A DNA stretch of 64,000 nucleotides from Ignavibacteriales bacterium. Lineage in GTDB: Bacteria; Bacteroidota; Ignavibacteria; Ignavibacteriales; Ignavibacteriaceae. Below the pieces are notes generated by a model that did no database searches, was not told the DNA's origin, and saw nothing but the letters and a program-made list of their open reading frames with translations. The translations under genes and the position numbers were made by a program. Of the stretch, positions 40,035 through 51,200 are shown in pieces. The stretch lies in assembly GCA_016714125.1 (NCBI GenBank), contig JADJNX010000002.1, forward strand, positions 310,001 through 374,000, written 5' to 3'. How positions within the stretch are numbered: the first letter of the stretch is position 1; every line of letters starts with the position of its first letter.

Positions 40035-40379
40035 TTATCTCCCCTTCGGATTTTGTCTTAGACCGTAAATTTTGGAACTCCAGGGTGAATACGGTCTCAC
40101 AACACTTTTAATTGTCATTATCGTTTTTTCGTAATCGTGTATATCTTCAAGATATAGTTTAATTGCAAGACCAATTGCTGCTACAGTTTCAAGTTGTTGA
40201 TCCTGCCCGGCAGCTTCATTTTGAACCTCTGTAAGAGCTTCATGCTGATCAGTCGTTTTCGTTTTTTGAATTCGTAAAAAATTTATACTTATGGAAATCA
40301 GTCTTATCATGCCTGCCACTGCAAATGAGATAACAAAGGTAGAAATGACCATGATACCAATGACCAGAAAGATGTTCAT
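40035..40379 (-). CDS. OadG-like gamma subunit
   Basis: About 114 residues: one N-terminal membrane helix (IFLVIGIMVISTFVISFAVAGM), an acidic/Gln-rich linker, and a C-terminal segment with AIGLAIKLYLED and RPYSPWSSKIYGLRQ. The helix plus hydrophilic tail is the OadG layout, where the tail contacts the alpha subunit and may bind zinc; no His/Cys cluster is visible here. The ATG at 40379 is preferred to the longer frame that opens with a non-hydrophobic lead. It is three bases from the beta gene, so they are co-transcribed. Confidence 0.82.
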   Translation of the reverse strand: MNIFLVIGIMVISTFVISFAVAGMIRLISISINFLRIQKTKTTDQHEALTEVQNEAAGQDQQLETVAAIGLAIKLYLEDIHDYEKTIMTIKSVVRPYSPWSSKIYGLRQNPKGR

Positions 40380-40612
40380 TGTGTCCACTCTCTTATGGCA
40401 AGGCACTACACTTACCATTCAAATAATAAAAATAATTATCTGTCAAAAATAGTGATATTTTCGGTAATATCGGCCCATTTTGAGATATTTTTTATACTTT
40501 TTTTTAATACTTTTTCATCATTGAGTGATTCAAATCAATAGTAATCAGTTTATCAGATGTTATATTGGAGTATATTTCATTATTATATTTATTTTTTTTT
40601 AGTAGATTCTCA

Positions 40613-42636
40613 ATGGTCAATTTTCTTTTAGCAGCATTTGTAATAATCTCGGCAAATCATGCCATTTTTGCTCAAAAAGGCTATATTCTCCCTCAGCTTG
40701 GACATGCCGGTACTATCACTCAGGTAACCGCCTCCAACAATGGAAATTTCATTTTCACATCATCTGAAGACAACACGATAATTGTCTGGGATTCCCAAAC
40801 TCTTGACCAATTCAATATTCTTGGGGGTCACACAGTTCTGTTAAAATCGTTCCTCCTCACTTCCCAGGAGAGTTTCCTCATCAGTAAGTCGGAAGATAAC
40901 TCTTTCTTAGTCTGGAATTATCTCACCGGAGAAGAGATCACCTCAGGTGAAATCCCCGGAGGAGCAAAAACAAACATCTTCCTCACCCGGTCTGATAACA
41001 CTTTGTTGTTTGTAAACAGCAATTCCGATCTGATCTCTCTCGATTATCTTGAAGACAGTTCCCCTCTTCAATTGGGAAATCTTTCTTTCCCTGATTTCCA
41101 GGCAATCGATTTTGAAAAAACAACGGAGAGGTTTGCAGTTGCTGACAAAAACGGAGAGATTTTTCTTGTTAACGCCGCAAATCTTGAAAAAGGGATAAAA
41201 CTCTCACAGAGTTCAAGGAATAACTATACTAAATTGATCTTTTCGCCTAATGGTACTTACCTTGCCGGAATTACCGAAAATTCGGTTATCAATGTTTGGA
41301 ATCTCGAAACCAATTCAATTATTTTTAGTACAAGCAGTGGTTATCATGTGCCCCCGCAGGTAACTTTCTCCAATGATTCAAGGCATCTCGTCTATTTTCT
41401 CAGCGATATCAAAATTGCCGGATTTAATTTAATTGAAAAATCAGAAGTTTTTTCTCATAAACCAAAAGGTGATATAACCGCGCTTGCAATTTCACCAAAC
41501 AATCAAAATCTTATAGCTGCTTATTTTGACCGCTCAATCAAAAAGTTTGAACTGCTCTCTACCGAACCGATATTAGAATACAAGGCAATCGAAGAAAAAA
41601 TTACCGGAATCCACTTCAGCGAAGACAACTCGGTTCTCTGTATGTTGTCCAACGAAAACTCAATTCATATATTTTCAAAATCAGAAGCGAACCCACACAA
41701 ATTCCTGCAACTTTGGGATGGTGGTTTTCTTGGGATGGATGTCTCCCCTTCAGGGAAATTTTTTGCATTTGAGAGTTTTGATGAGAATATCAAAATTTTC
41801 TCTACTGATGATGCAATCGAATATGGTGTGATTAATGATCAGACAGGAACTTTTATTAACACGATCAGATTTTTGAAAGATGAAAATTTCCTCGCTGCAA
41901 AATCAGAAAACCATGATTTGAAAATATGGAATCTGCAATCGCAAAAAGTTGTGAAAACTTTAACAGGAGCAACCACCTCACTTTTCGAAATTGCACAAAG
42001 CAACGACGGTAAAAAGCTTGCCGCGGCGGGAGCTGACGGAAATGTATATCTGTGGGATTTAAAACTTCCACCAGCGCAACAAAATTTAAGGCTTTTGATC
42101 AATCTGTAAAAAAGATCAAATTTTCTCCCAATGACAAAGAGATTATTGTTGTCTCAGAGAATGGACAAACAAGAGTTTTTGATATCAACAACTATAATGT
42201 ACTAAGAGATATCAAGGAAAAACAGAGGGTTGTCTCTATAACTGCTTTATCACCATCTTCAAAATATCTGGCTTATGCAGGGCATGACAATTATATTATT
42301 TTATCAGAATTATCCTCCCCTCTTAATTCAATGACAGCCAATATCGGCTTCAGTCCGGTTGATGCAATAAGCTTTTCCGGCGATTCCCGATTACTTCTCG
42401 CGTCGTCAAACGACAGATCACTTTATCTTATAGATGTTGAATCGGGAAATAACCTGGGTATTCTCTACTTCTTTGGCGGTGGTGAATGGGCCTTTATCAC
42501 CCCGGATGATGAATTTGAATGTTCTCCGGGAGCATTTGATTTCCTCCGTTTTGTTGAAAATAATAAAGCAGCCACGCTCGGTGGAACCAATCTTTTCAGT
42601 TTTAAAGAGGGTTTACTCCGTTTAATCATTTTTTAG
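40613..42636 (+). CDS. Exported WD40-repeat protein, one frameshift
   Basis: About 675 residues. A signal peptide (FLLAAFVIISANHAIFA) starts at the ATG at 40613; an in-frame TTG 48 bases upstream only adds a non-native lead. WD40-like repeats run through the protein, for example GTITQVTASNNGNFIFTSS with IIVWDSQ, LFEIAQSNDGKKLAAAGADG with VYLWD, and IKFSPNDKEIIVVSENGQTR. A missing T near 42060 splits off the last 190 residues (WDFKTSTSATKF). Probably two seven-bladed propellers. The last 60 residues (FGGGEWAFITPDDEFECSPG) resemble the terminal piece found after WD40 arrays in other bacterial proteins. Function unknown, likely a protein-binding scaffold in the periplasm. Confidence 0.83.
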
Positions 42637-42825
42637 ATAACTCTTTATATTCAAATAATTTAATATTTTTGACCTCTTGACTTTTTTAGCTTTTATTGAG
42701 TATATTAGTTAGTAATTCATAATTTTTAGCCGAACAAAAATCTACTGATAAATCCTTCCTTGTTTTGGTAGTTTTTTTAACTTCTTAATAAGATCGCCTC
42801 GTGCGTCATTAAGTTTGAGGTAATA

Positions 42826-43077
42826 ATGGATCAATTGTCAACACAAATCTTGCTTTTGTTCGTGGTTATCGTTGTATTCGGGCTCTTTATCTTGTTTGCT
42901 GTTATCCTGTATCAAAGAGTTGGAAGGTCCCGCGTAGATCACTCCGTGGAACAATCTGCATCGGGGATAGTAATGGAAGACCAGGAATCCATTGAGAAAA
43001 AGATCATTTTAGAGGATTCGATACAACATATCTCTCCCCCTCCTCCAAAAGATGATAAATCATTGAAATTTAATTAA
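42826..43077 (+). CDS. Small membrane-anchored protein
   Basis: 83 residues: a single N-terminal helix (ILLLFVVIVVFGLFILFAVILY), then a hydrophilic tail with DQESIEKKIILEDSIQHISPPPP. A gaggt site sits 10 bases before the ATG, and a terminator follows. I know no family. It may be a bitopic accessory, but nothing in the sequence gives a role. Confidence 0.65.
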   Translation: MDQLSTQILLLFVVIVVFGLFILFAVILYQRVGRSRVDHSVEQSASGIVMEDQESIEKKIILEDSIQHISPPPPKDDKSLKFN

Positions 43078-43104
43078 ATATTGTGATCTTTTACTCTTTT
43101 TATT

Positions 43105-43133
43105 AGCCCTGAATTGTCAGGGCTTTTTTTTTT
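43105..43133 (+). terminator. Rho-independent terminator
   Basis: 8-bp stem agccctga / tcagggct, loop attg, then ten T. It ends the small membrane protein gene. Confidence 0.92.
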
Positions 43134-43178
43134 GCTCTGTTTTTCATTTATTGCTCTTCAAATTAAAAAATATTATTT

Positions 43179-44384
43179 ATGAGATACTCAAGAGAAATTG
43201 CCCAATCAATTTCCGACCATCGATATCAGTCTGCCAAGACAATTTTTGAAGAGATAAAACACGGAAACACGCCGTCAGAACGGCTTTTGTCTGATCTGTT
43301 CCCGCCTGATCTGGTAAAAATTGTCAGGGATGACCTTGACTTGTTTTTCGCAAACAATTTGTTACCCGATAAAAAAGTAAGGCAGCATATAGCCACCGCT
43401 CCCACCGAAATCTCTGATGCAAGATCAAAAGCAGAAAAGATGCCATCATTCCAGGCATTGCACAGTGCACTGTTAACCCGTAGAAAACCAGATGAGGATA
43501 TTCTCAAGGAATTTTATGGGGAATATGCAGATTTTGCCGGTACTGTGTTTGAGATGTTTAGAGTTTATAAAATGTTTAGAAAGTGTGGCCTTCCCTCCGG
43601 AGCGCATCTTAACCGGGTTGGAGCAATCTCATCGATACTCAATATAAATGACCCGGGGTCTAAGCTCTACTCTGCCATTGCGGTTGGGCACGATCTTATT
43701 GAGGATATGCTATATAAAGCTGTTGATGAATTTGGGGTCCATTACGGATTCGAGAGGTATGACGAGTTTATACAAAAATATATTCCGGTTGAACTCAGAG
43801 AAGGGATCGCCATACTTACCAATCACTATGATCTGATCATTAAATATGTTACCGAATTTTTGGATGAACGGGGTGTAGGTATAAACAATGGCACAATTTT
43901 ATATGCCCTTGAATCTTTGATGACAGGTGAACATCAATTGTTGGCTAAATATGCCGGAAGAACAATAGATGTTTTGAAGGGGTTACCACCGGAAACAAAA
44001 GACCTTGAAGTAATCAGATGGGTTTGTTACAAAGATCTGTATCTAAAAGACATTGCTGAACTTTCTAAAAAAGCGGATAATTTTCGCTTTTATGAAATTA
44101 AATCTTTCGATTTGTCAGATAATGGACATGGAATTGGCTCTTTAAGCATGGACGCGCGAATGAAAAACCTGTTAAAACAAGAAGCCTGGGCAAGAGAAGG
44201 TTATTTATTCCAAACTGAATGGGAACCGATAAATAGAAGAATTATGGAACTCCACGAAGATATCCTCGTCTTTGCCGAATATTTTGTAGTTCGCGACCTC
44301 ATGGAATATCAGTCGATACAGGATTTTTTATTTTCAGCACTCCATAAAATAAAAAGCCTCGAAAAAATATTCTATATCAACTAA
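43179..44384 (+). CDS. HD-domain protein, SpoT-hydrolase-like
   Basis: 401 residues. Residues about 95-300 look like the HD hydrolase half of RelA/SpoT: His143 in HLNRVGAISS, the HDLIED block (His171-Asp172 and the following Glu-Asp), and a late KKADNFR that recalls the K-x-AD-x-x-x-N-x-R end of the family. The insert EYADFAGTVFEMF before the first His and a 120-residue N-terminus are not recognised. There is no synthetase, TGS or ACT domain. It may hydrolyse (p)ppGpp or another nucleotide, but that is inference. Convergent with the response regulator gene: the ends overlap by four bases. Confidence 0.72.
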   Translation: MRYSREIAQSISDHRYQSAKTIFEEIKHGNTPSERLLSDLFPPDLVKIVRDDLDLFFANNLLPDKKVRQHIATAPTEISDARSKAEKMPSFQALHSALLTRRKPDEDILKEFYGEYADFAGTVFEMFRVYKMFRKCGLPSGAHLNRVGAISSILNINDPGSKLYSAIAVGHDLIEDMLYKAVDEFGVHYGFERYDEFIQKYIPVELREGIAILTNHYDLIIKYVTEFLDERGVGINNGTILYALESLMTGEHQLLAKYAGRTIDVLKGLPPETKDLEVIRWVCYKDLYLKDIAELSKKADNFRFYEIKSFDLSDNGHGIGSLSMDARMKNLLKQEAWAREGYLFQTEWEPINRRIMELHEDILVFAEYFVVRDLMEYQSIQDFLFSALHKIKSLEKIFYIN

Positions 44385-45064
44385 CTTGTTATCAGTTTAT
44401 ATCCGATACCATGAACAGTTAAAATAATTTTTGGGTGATTTGAATCGATCTCTATCTTTTGTCTTAACTTTAGGATGAAGTTGTCCACTGTTCTGGTAGT
44501 CGGGTTTTCATCATAACCCCAAATATCATTAAGCAAATTATCCCTGCTTACGGTACTGTTTTTATTTTGCCACAGATATTTGAGAATTTCGTACTCTTTG
44601 TGCGACATCTGAACTGAATTTCCATCCACAAAAGCAGAATAGGTTTTAAAATTTACATTTAATAAACCGATTGTTGCGTCTTCATCTTGTTCAACTTCAT
44701 TAGTACCTCTTCTTAAAACTGCCTTAATCCGGGCAAGCAATTCTCTTAAACTAAAAGGTTTTGTGACATAATCGTCGGCTCCAAGTTCAAGCCCTAAAAC
44801 TTTATCAATCTCTTCACCTTTGGCTGTGATAAGAATAATAGGAGTTTTTATCCCTTTTGCACGGACCTGTTTGCATATCTCAAATCCGGAAACTTTTGGA
44901 AGCATCACATCGAGCAGAATCAAATTATACTTCTCAGTTATTGCTTTTTCAACTCCTTCTTCCCCATCTGAGGCGAGATCTACCTCATATCCTTCAAATT
45001 CAAGGTTGTCTCTCAGACCCATTCTCATGTTGGGTTCGTCTTCAACTATCAATATCTTGATCAT
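44381..45064 (-). CDS. OmpR-family response regulator
   Basis: About 227 residues. Receiver with KILIVEDEPN, phosphoacceptor Asp in LILLDVMLPKVSG, Thr in LITAKGEE and Lys in VTKPFSLREL; then a winged-helix DNA-binding domain with SHKEYEILKYLWQNKN, VSRDNLLNDIWG and RTVDNFILKLRQKIE. The ATG at 45064 is chosen over a start four codons upstream since KILIVEDE begins directly. It overlaps the end of its histidine kinase by 23 bases, a normal kinase-regulator pair transcribed kinase first. Confidence 0.93.
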   Translation of the reverse strand: MIKILIVEDEPNMRMGLRDNLEFEGYEVDLASDGEEGVEKAITEKYNLILLDVMLPKVSGFEICKQVRAKGIKTPIILITAKGEEIDKVLGLELGADDYVTKPFSLRELLARIKAVLRRGTNEVEQDEDATIGLLNVNFKTYSAFVDGNSVQMSHKEYEILKYLWQNKNSTVSRDNLLNDIWGYDENPTTRTVDNFILKLRQKIEIDSNHPKIILTVHGIGYKLITS

Positions 45065-46642
45065 CACTAACACCATTTTTGATTAATTGTTGCAGTTTAA
45101 TGTTTGTTTTAAAAGGGAAAACCAGACGAAACATACTGCCCCTGCCGTATGTACTAAAAAGTTCAATCTTTCCTTTGTGGTTTTCCATTATATGTTTAAC
45201 GAGACTTAGACCAAGACCGGCTCCCTTTGTGTTGTGAACATATCCTGTGGTCTCACGATAAAATTTATCAAATATCTTTTTTGGTTTTTCTCTTTTATGC
45301 CAATTCCCTGATCTCTCACTTCGATAAAAACAGAAGACTCTGAATGTCCAGTATGAAGTTCGATTAATTTCCTGTCTTTGCTGTATTTGGAAGCGTTATC
45401 AATCAGATTTATCACAGCTTCAGAAAGTGCTTCATAATCGGCAGCGATAACAGGGACATCTTTCCCCTCAACATACTTAAAAGAAAACCCATTGTGTTCA
45501 AGATGGAACTTGTAAGTTTCATTTACTTTTCGACATACATCATTTACATCCACATGGTCAAAATGGTAAGTCCTCTTTCCGGCTTCAGTTTGTGAAAAGT
45601 TTAATAACCGGTTAACAATTTTTGAAAGCCGCTGAGCTTCCTGACTGATAATTGTGTAATATTCCTGCCTTTTTGAGTCATTTCTCACCCTTCCAAGTTC
45701 AAGAGTTTCGGAAAACATGCTGATCAGTGCCAGCGGAGTCCTTAGTTCATGAGAAACATTTGACACAAAATCACTTTTTAGTCTTACCAGTTCAAGTGCT
45801 TTTTTGATATTTTTGAAGACTACCCAAACTCCCACCATGATAACCAGATTCAAAACAAATATCAGGGCGTAGCTCCGCCAGGCTCTTTCATAAACCAGCT
45901 CATCAATCGTTTTCCCTTTGGGACTGATACCGATGTAATAACCCGGGAGAAACCAAAGCTCTTTTCTGATCGTAAACTGTGAGGCAAGAAGAGAATCGGG
46001 ACCTGCGATAATTGAATCACGCACTCCGTTAATTACGGGAATTGTGAAGTCGGTTCCCGCAACCTGTTGAACTTTGTTCTTCAGAATGTCGCGCACAAAG
46101 TTTTCCGGTTGAAGCAATATTCCGTAAAGCAGATTACTGCCGTTAAGTGTATCAGGCACAAAATAGAGTGATACAAGTGGTGTATCAAGCGGGATGTAAA
46201 ATGGCTCCAGTTTTGAGTAGCCTTGTTTAAGGAAAATCTTAAGTCTGTCGAGTTTTGGTCTTCTTAATTGAATAACCGAATCGAGCAACTGATAAAGTGA
46301 ATCGGTACTGGAAGGGGGATAAATATAGTTTGAAGTGCCGGATATTATACTAATATACTTTACCGGAGGCTTGTCTTTCATAAAATCATTGAGTGTGGAC
46401 TGCACTTCGTCTGTTTTGCCTGCTGAGAGAGCATTTCTGAGCTTTACAGCCCAACTGGTGAGTACATCTTCAGAATATTGATTGATAGAGAAAAGCACTG
46501 CTTCAAGCTGGGTGTTGTATATCTGCAAAATCTGCTCTTCATTCTGATTCAACTTGGTGAATGCATAAACAGAAAAGATTATCGAAGGCAGAAGGATAGC
46601 CAGGAACAGAATTATTGCAAACCGTTTTTCAGGTGCTCTCAT
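45042..46642 (-). CDS. Membrane sensor histidine kinase, one frameshift
   Basis: About 533 residues. Two membrane helices (FAIILFLAILLPSIIFSVYAF and ALIFVLNLVIMVGVWVVF) flank a periplasmic sensor of about 230 residues. HisKA shows DFVSNVSHELRTPLALIS; the ATPase shows NLIDNASKY and DQGIGI. A missing A near 45277 cuts the frame after IKEKNQK; the repaired tail IFDKFYRETTGYVHN contains GAGLGLSLVKHI (G2) and ends at 45042, overlapping the regulator gene. Partner of the OmpR-type regulator downstream. The sensor domain has no recognised ligand fold. Confidence 0.9.
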
Positions 46643-46735
46643 CTATTATACAAACTCGTTTTCGGCAAAAATTAGTTAAGACTTGATCACAAAAATAGGA
46701 ATATTTGCCCATAAACAAGAGGAACATTGTTAAAC

Positions 46736-46768
46736 AAAAAAAGAGGCTGCCCTTTTCAGGACAGCCTC
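46736..46768 (-). terminator. Terminator after secreted paralog A
   Basis: Stem gaggctg / cagcctc (with inner cc/gg), then seven T on the minus strand. It belongs to the same ggctg-stem group as three other terminators in the window. Confidence 0.8.
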
Positions 46769-46791
46769 GTATCTTCAGAGAAGTTTAAATT

Positions 46792-47541
46792 TTACTGTAA
46801 CTGCCATGTAAAGTCAGGAAGTTCATCTTTGTAAGCTTTAAGATTGATCTCACCATTCCAGTAGAAGTATGTATCTTCACCTGAGTTAGGATCTTTGAAC
46901 AAGTCTGTTTCAGCATAAAGTTTTGTAGTTCCTGAACCAACTTCTGCAAATTTAATGTACTGGCCGGGTTCAACTGATCCCATGAATACATCGTCAACAT
47001 AAACATGAATCTTGAAAGTTGAATAGTTCTCTATCTGAAGAGTACATTCTTTTGTTCCGGGTCCTCTAAGTCCTTTAGCTTTGTCAGCTTTTGCCTGAGC
47101 GGATAACTTGGCAAGTTCGGTGGACATTTTGGAATCATTTCCCATCGATCTTGAACCCCAAACATCGGAGCAAGCAAGCAGAGCTTCAGCATTGTTCTGA
47201 TTTTTGGCTTTAGTGGTAGCTTCGTCGAGAAGTTGTTTTCCGGTAATAGCGGCTTTTTTACCTGTTAATCCTTCTTCCATAAAAAGAATCATTGCAGCAG
47301 AAACGAGGGCTTTTACATCGCCATCTCTTCTGGCGTCACTAATCAGTTCACCCAGTTTGGAAAGTGCACTGTTTGATGATCCAAACGCTGACTTGAAGTC
47401 GATGGTGTTTACATTAACGACCGAGGCAGCTGCCTTCGATGGAGTTTTTATAACTACGGGGCTGTTCTGAGAAAAACCTGCAAAGTTAACGATGAAAAGA
47501 GATGCAAGTACAAAAGCAAAAAATTTGTTTGATAGCTTCAT
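46792..47541 (-). CDS. Secreted protein, paralog A, with C-terminal beta domain
   Basis: About 249 residues; the ATG at 47541 begins a signal peptide (FAFVLASLFIVNFAGFSQ). The first part of the mature protein (FKSAFGSSNSALSKLGELIS, LVSAAMILFMEE, LLDEATTKAKNQNNAEALL) is helical and clearly related to the whole of paralog B encoded 265 bases upstream. The C-terminal 90 residues (TLQIENYSTFKIHVYVDDVFMG, EPGQYIKFAEVGSGTTKLYAE, YFYWNGEINL) look like a small beta domain. I know no named family. Probably periplasmic or surface-exposed. Confidence 0.75.
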   Translation of the reverse strand: MKLSNKFFAFVLASLFIVNFAGFSQNSPVVIKTPSKAAASVVNVNTIDFKSAFGSSNSALSKLGELISDARRDGDVKALVSAAMILFMEEGLTGKKAAITGKQLLDEATTKAKNQNNAEALLACSDVWGSRSMGNDSKMSTELAKLSAQAKADKAKGLRGPGTKECTLQIENYSTFKIHVYVDDVFMGSVEPGQYIKFAEVGSGTTKLYAETDLFKDPNSGEDTYFYWNGEINLKAYKDELPDFTWQLQ

Positions 47542-47805
47542 TGTGGTACCTTTTGTTGATGATTGTGATTTGTTGTTTGTTAAAAATAATTGATTCTGAT
47601 TCTTTAACTTCAAGGTTTCAAGTTGTGTTCCAGATGATTAACTAAATTTTTACTCAGTGTGATTCAGTTAACATAACGCAAAAATCAGGGAACAAATTCA
47701 TTTTTCGGTTAAAAAAAATATTTCAACGACATGCTCCCAAAAATTACAGTATTTTATTATTATATCCAAAACTAATTTTTACGTTGACACCGGTGGAATT
47801 ATCCC

Positions 47806-48225
47806 CTACTCATTATAAACAAGTTCTTCAGCGTAGGCGACATTATTCCCACAAAATGGATCACCCCAGTATTTTGCGACGAGTGCAATTTTATCTTTGT
47901 CCTTTGATCTGATTGCAAGTTGAGTTGCTTCCTTTAAAATATTCAGTCCTGAAAGTTCAGCCGATTTTCCTGAATTTTTCTCTTCAAGAAAGAGGATGAA
48001 AGAAGCGCTGAGAAGTGTTTCCACATTCTTTTTTTTTCTGCCTTCCTCGATAAGCTGAGTTACTTTCGTCAAAGCACCGTTTTCACTGTTGAAAAAAAGT
48101 TTAAAATCGGTGTTATAGGGTGATTTAAGACCTGCCATGTTCGACTTTGAGGTTATCACTTCCTGTGCATTCACAGCGAAGGACAAAGAAAAACCCAGCA
48201 GGAGTAACATTCCAAATTTTCTCAT
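47806..48225 (-). CDS. Secreted protein, paralog B (helical part only)
   Basis: 139 residues with a signal peptide (FGMLLLLGFSLSFAVNAQ). The body (FKLFFNSENGALTKVTQLIEE, LLSASFILFLEEK, ILKEATQLAIRSKDKDKIALV, YWGDPFCGNN) aligns along its length with the first half of paralog A, including the Ser-Ala-x-x-Ile-Leu-Phe-x-Glu-Glu core and the Trp-Gly near the end. It lacks the C-terminal beta domain, so either A gained it or B lost it. Function unknown. Confidence 0.72.
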   Translation of the reverse strand: MRKFGMLLLLGFSLSFAVNAQEVITSKSNMAGLKSPYNTDFKLFFNSENGALTKVTQLIEEGRKKKNVETLLSASFILFLEEKNSGKSAELSGLNILKEATQLAIRSKDKDKIALVAKYWGDPFCGNNVAYAEELVYNE

Positions 48226-48276
48226 TATTTATCCTTTATGTTGTTTACAATAAAGGTTATACCCGGAAACGGGTAA

Positions 48277-51200
48277 TCAGGTTCCGAAAATTTCAACTCT
48301 TTCTGATGCAGAAATAAATCTACCGCCTCTGATAATGGTTTCCAATACCTTTTTATAGTGTAAGGATGTTCTGAGAACACTCACTGAACCAAGAATAATA
48401 ATTTGTTCCTGAGCCCGGCTTAACACTACATTTAATTTTCTGTCAACTTCAACCTCGGCCTCGGTTGATCTGTTTACCCCAATTGATCCCAGTCTTTCCA
48501 ACTGGTAGTGATTTGAAACAGAGGTTGAATAGATAATCACTCTATTTTCACTCCCCTGAAACCTCTCAACTGTATCAACAGGTACCCCGGTAATCCCCAT
48601 TTCCTCGAGTTTTTGTTTTATTGTGGCTATCTGGGCTCTCCACGGGGTGATAATTCCAAGATTTAACGACCCGTTTTTTTCAGACAATCCACAGATTTTA
48701 ATTTTCTCAACGATCTGAGCCACAATGTCAGCTTCATTTTCATTATTTTTACCTGTCTTCGAAAGAGGTGTTTCAATAAAAATGAGCCTGTTTGACCGTA
48801 ACAACTCTGAAATTTTCGATTCATCCCCTTTTGGGTAGATGACATCAAGGTTTTGCCTCTCCGATAGTGCGCACACCGAAGACCATCATGATAATAATGG
48901 TTAATCAGTTGCATAATCTTTTCATCCATCCTGAATTGTTCTATCAGAGTCCCGTAAGCGTTTGACCAGCCATTCCGCACCGCAGTGTTAAACATTCGCT
49001 CAAACAATGAGACTTTCATATCAAATATCCCGATGCCATTTAACAAAGGATCGTTGATTGATGTGGTCACATCACTCTGAACAGTAACAGCAGGAAGTTG
49101 ATTTTGATCTCCAATAAGTATAAAACGATTAAAATTGACCACTATCCCTGCAAGTTGCGGTTCGAGTAACTGACTAGCTTCATCCACCATTAGTGTATCA
49201 AATCTAAAAAATGCTTTAAGGTCGTTACTGTATTTAACAAATGAGGCAACGGTTGAAGTGACCACCCTGATACTCTTGACATATTCACCAAACGACTCAA
49301 GATCATGAGTTTTAACCATTGTTTTGAGTGAATTATCATCTTCTTCGCTTGAACTGTTAAAGAGGTATTTAATCCCGGCACTGTTTAATTTATTACAAAC
49401 TTCTTTGATGGCTTTATTTGTAAATGCAAGGATTGTCACGGTTTCATCGGGACTTCTTTTCAGAATCTTTTCAACAATAGTTAAAAGAGCAAAAGAGGTT
49501 TTTCCTGTTCCGGGAGGACCCTGAAGGAGAAAATAATCTTTTGCCGCGAGTGCCTTTTGAACATTTTCTTCCTGACTTGGGTGAAGTTCCGTAAGCCCTT
49601 CTGATGAAATTGGTCCGGACTCAGGAGCAGTTAAACCCAGTAGAAGTTCCTTGTTTCGACTGAATGCATCCAAAAATCCAAACATCATTTTTACATTGCT
49701 TAGAATTCCGCCATCTTTGAAGTCGGGTTCTATTGCAAAATATTTTTCTTTATAAAAAAGAGTACGATCAACCTGTTTATTAAAGAGTTTAACAACCACA
49801 ATTTCATTTGTGAGTTGTGCAATGGAACCCTTTAATATCTCCCTGTGAAGTGGATCAAGTTCTTCTGTGTAGGGATATAAAATAATCAGGTCTTTTCCCT
49901 GAATCTTGCAACCACCTTTTTAGTCCGCCTAAAAAAGTATAAATCCCTCTGTTCATCATAGTTATCAAATTCCAAACCTCTGATCAAACTAAACTGAGAT
50001 TCTTCTTTTATGAGTGGCTGTTGCCTCCAAAGCGAAGCAAAACTTGAGTCACCGCCCTCATTGTCATTAGCTGAAATCTTACTGTCGAACAACTCATTTA
50101 TTAAAAACGATACCGAAGCCCTGTAATATTTTTGTTCAAGTGGCGATGCAGCTTCAAAAACAGTTTTAAATCGTGCAATGTTTTTTAGTATAAATTCGGG
50201 CAGACCTGTGGGGCTAAACTGAAGCAATCTGCTAAAAACGCGATCGTCGTTTTGTTTAAGAAGATAAAGCATCAGGAAAATTTCGTTTCGTCCCGTAAGG
50301 AACTCAATCGACTTTGTGGTCATAACAGGCACATTTCTGACCGGGTTGGATTGAGCAGCGGAATAAAAAATTGAACTGTCGCCTCTTCTGTCATTACCAA
50401 AATTTGATTGCATCAAAAGATTATAAGCAGTTACCTGCATCTCTTCCTGTTTCCAAACGCCAAAATTTGGGACTTTACCCGATTTTAACTCAAGAACATT
50501 TTTCCTTTTTGGGTCGGTGACTGATGATTGTAGAATATCAAGTCGCCCGGTTATTCCAAACATCGCTGAATAAAAGGTAGGTTCGGTGGTTACGGTAAAT
50601 TCGTCGTTTTTTCCCTTTAATGCCGGGAGTGCCGCCTTGATTCGGGGAATGTGAATTGTTCTAATTTCCTCTTTGATTTGTGTCAGGTATTCCCTGAGTG
50701 AGTAGGAAGTAATCAGATTCTCAGTAATAAATTCGTCGAAAGCAGCTTCAAAGTTAACCTCATCATCAAACAGATATTTGTCGAGAAAGTTATTTACAAG
50801 TGTCCCCTTAAACATCTTCCAGTTACTCTCACTTGGAAGCAATTTTTCAACTACATAATAAACAGGTAATCTCTCCGATTTATGAAAGAGGGAGCCCACA
50901 TCTTTTGCTTCAAGTAAAAAATCGGGTTCCAACACTACAAGTGTTTTTGTAAAATCGAGTGAAAAATGTTGCGGGTTCTCAGGGTCCTGGAGAATATTAA
51001 AAAGTTAACCTTTGAAAAGTTCGGAATAAACTGACCCCAGTCATACAGTGTTTTAATCGATGGCTGTCCTTCAACGGGTTGGCGGGTTGCCTTATAAATC
51101 CGTACTGTGAAGTCACCAAATTCTTCCGCATAACAGACAAGGTCAATGTAGTTTAACCTTACGCCTGTTTTATCTTGCCACACTGTTCTTTTTATTGTGA

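Noticed and set aside
40565..40612. Longer start (TTG) for the WD40 protein
   Set aside because: The ATG at 40613 begins a clean signal peptide; the upstream codons would bury it.
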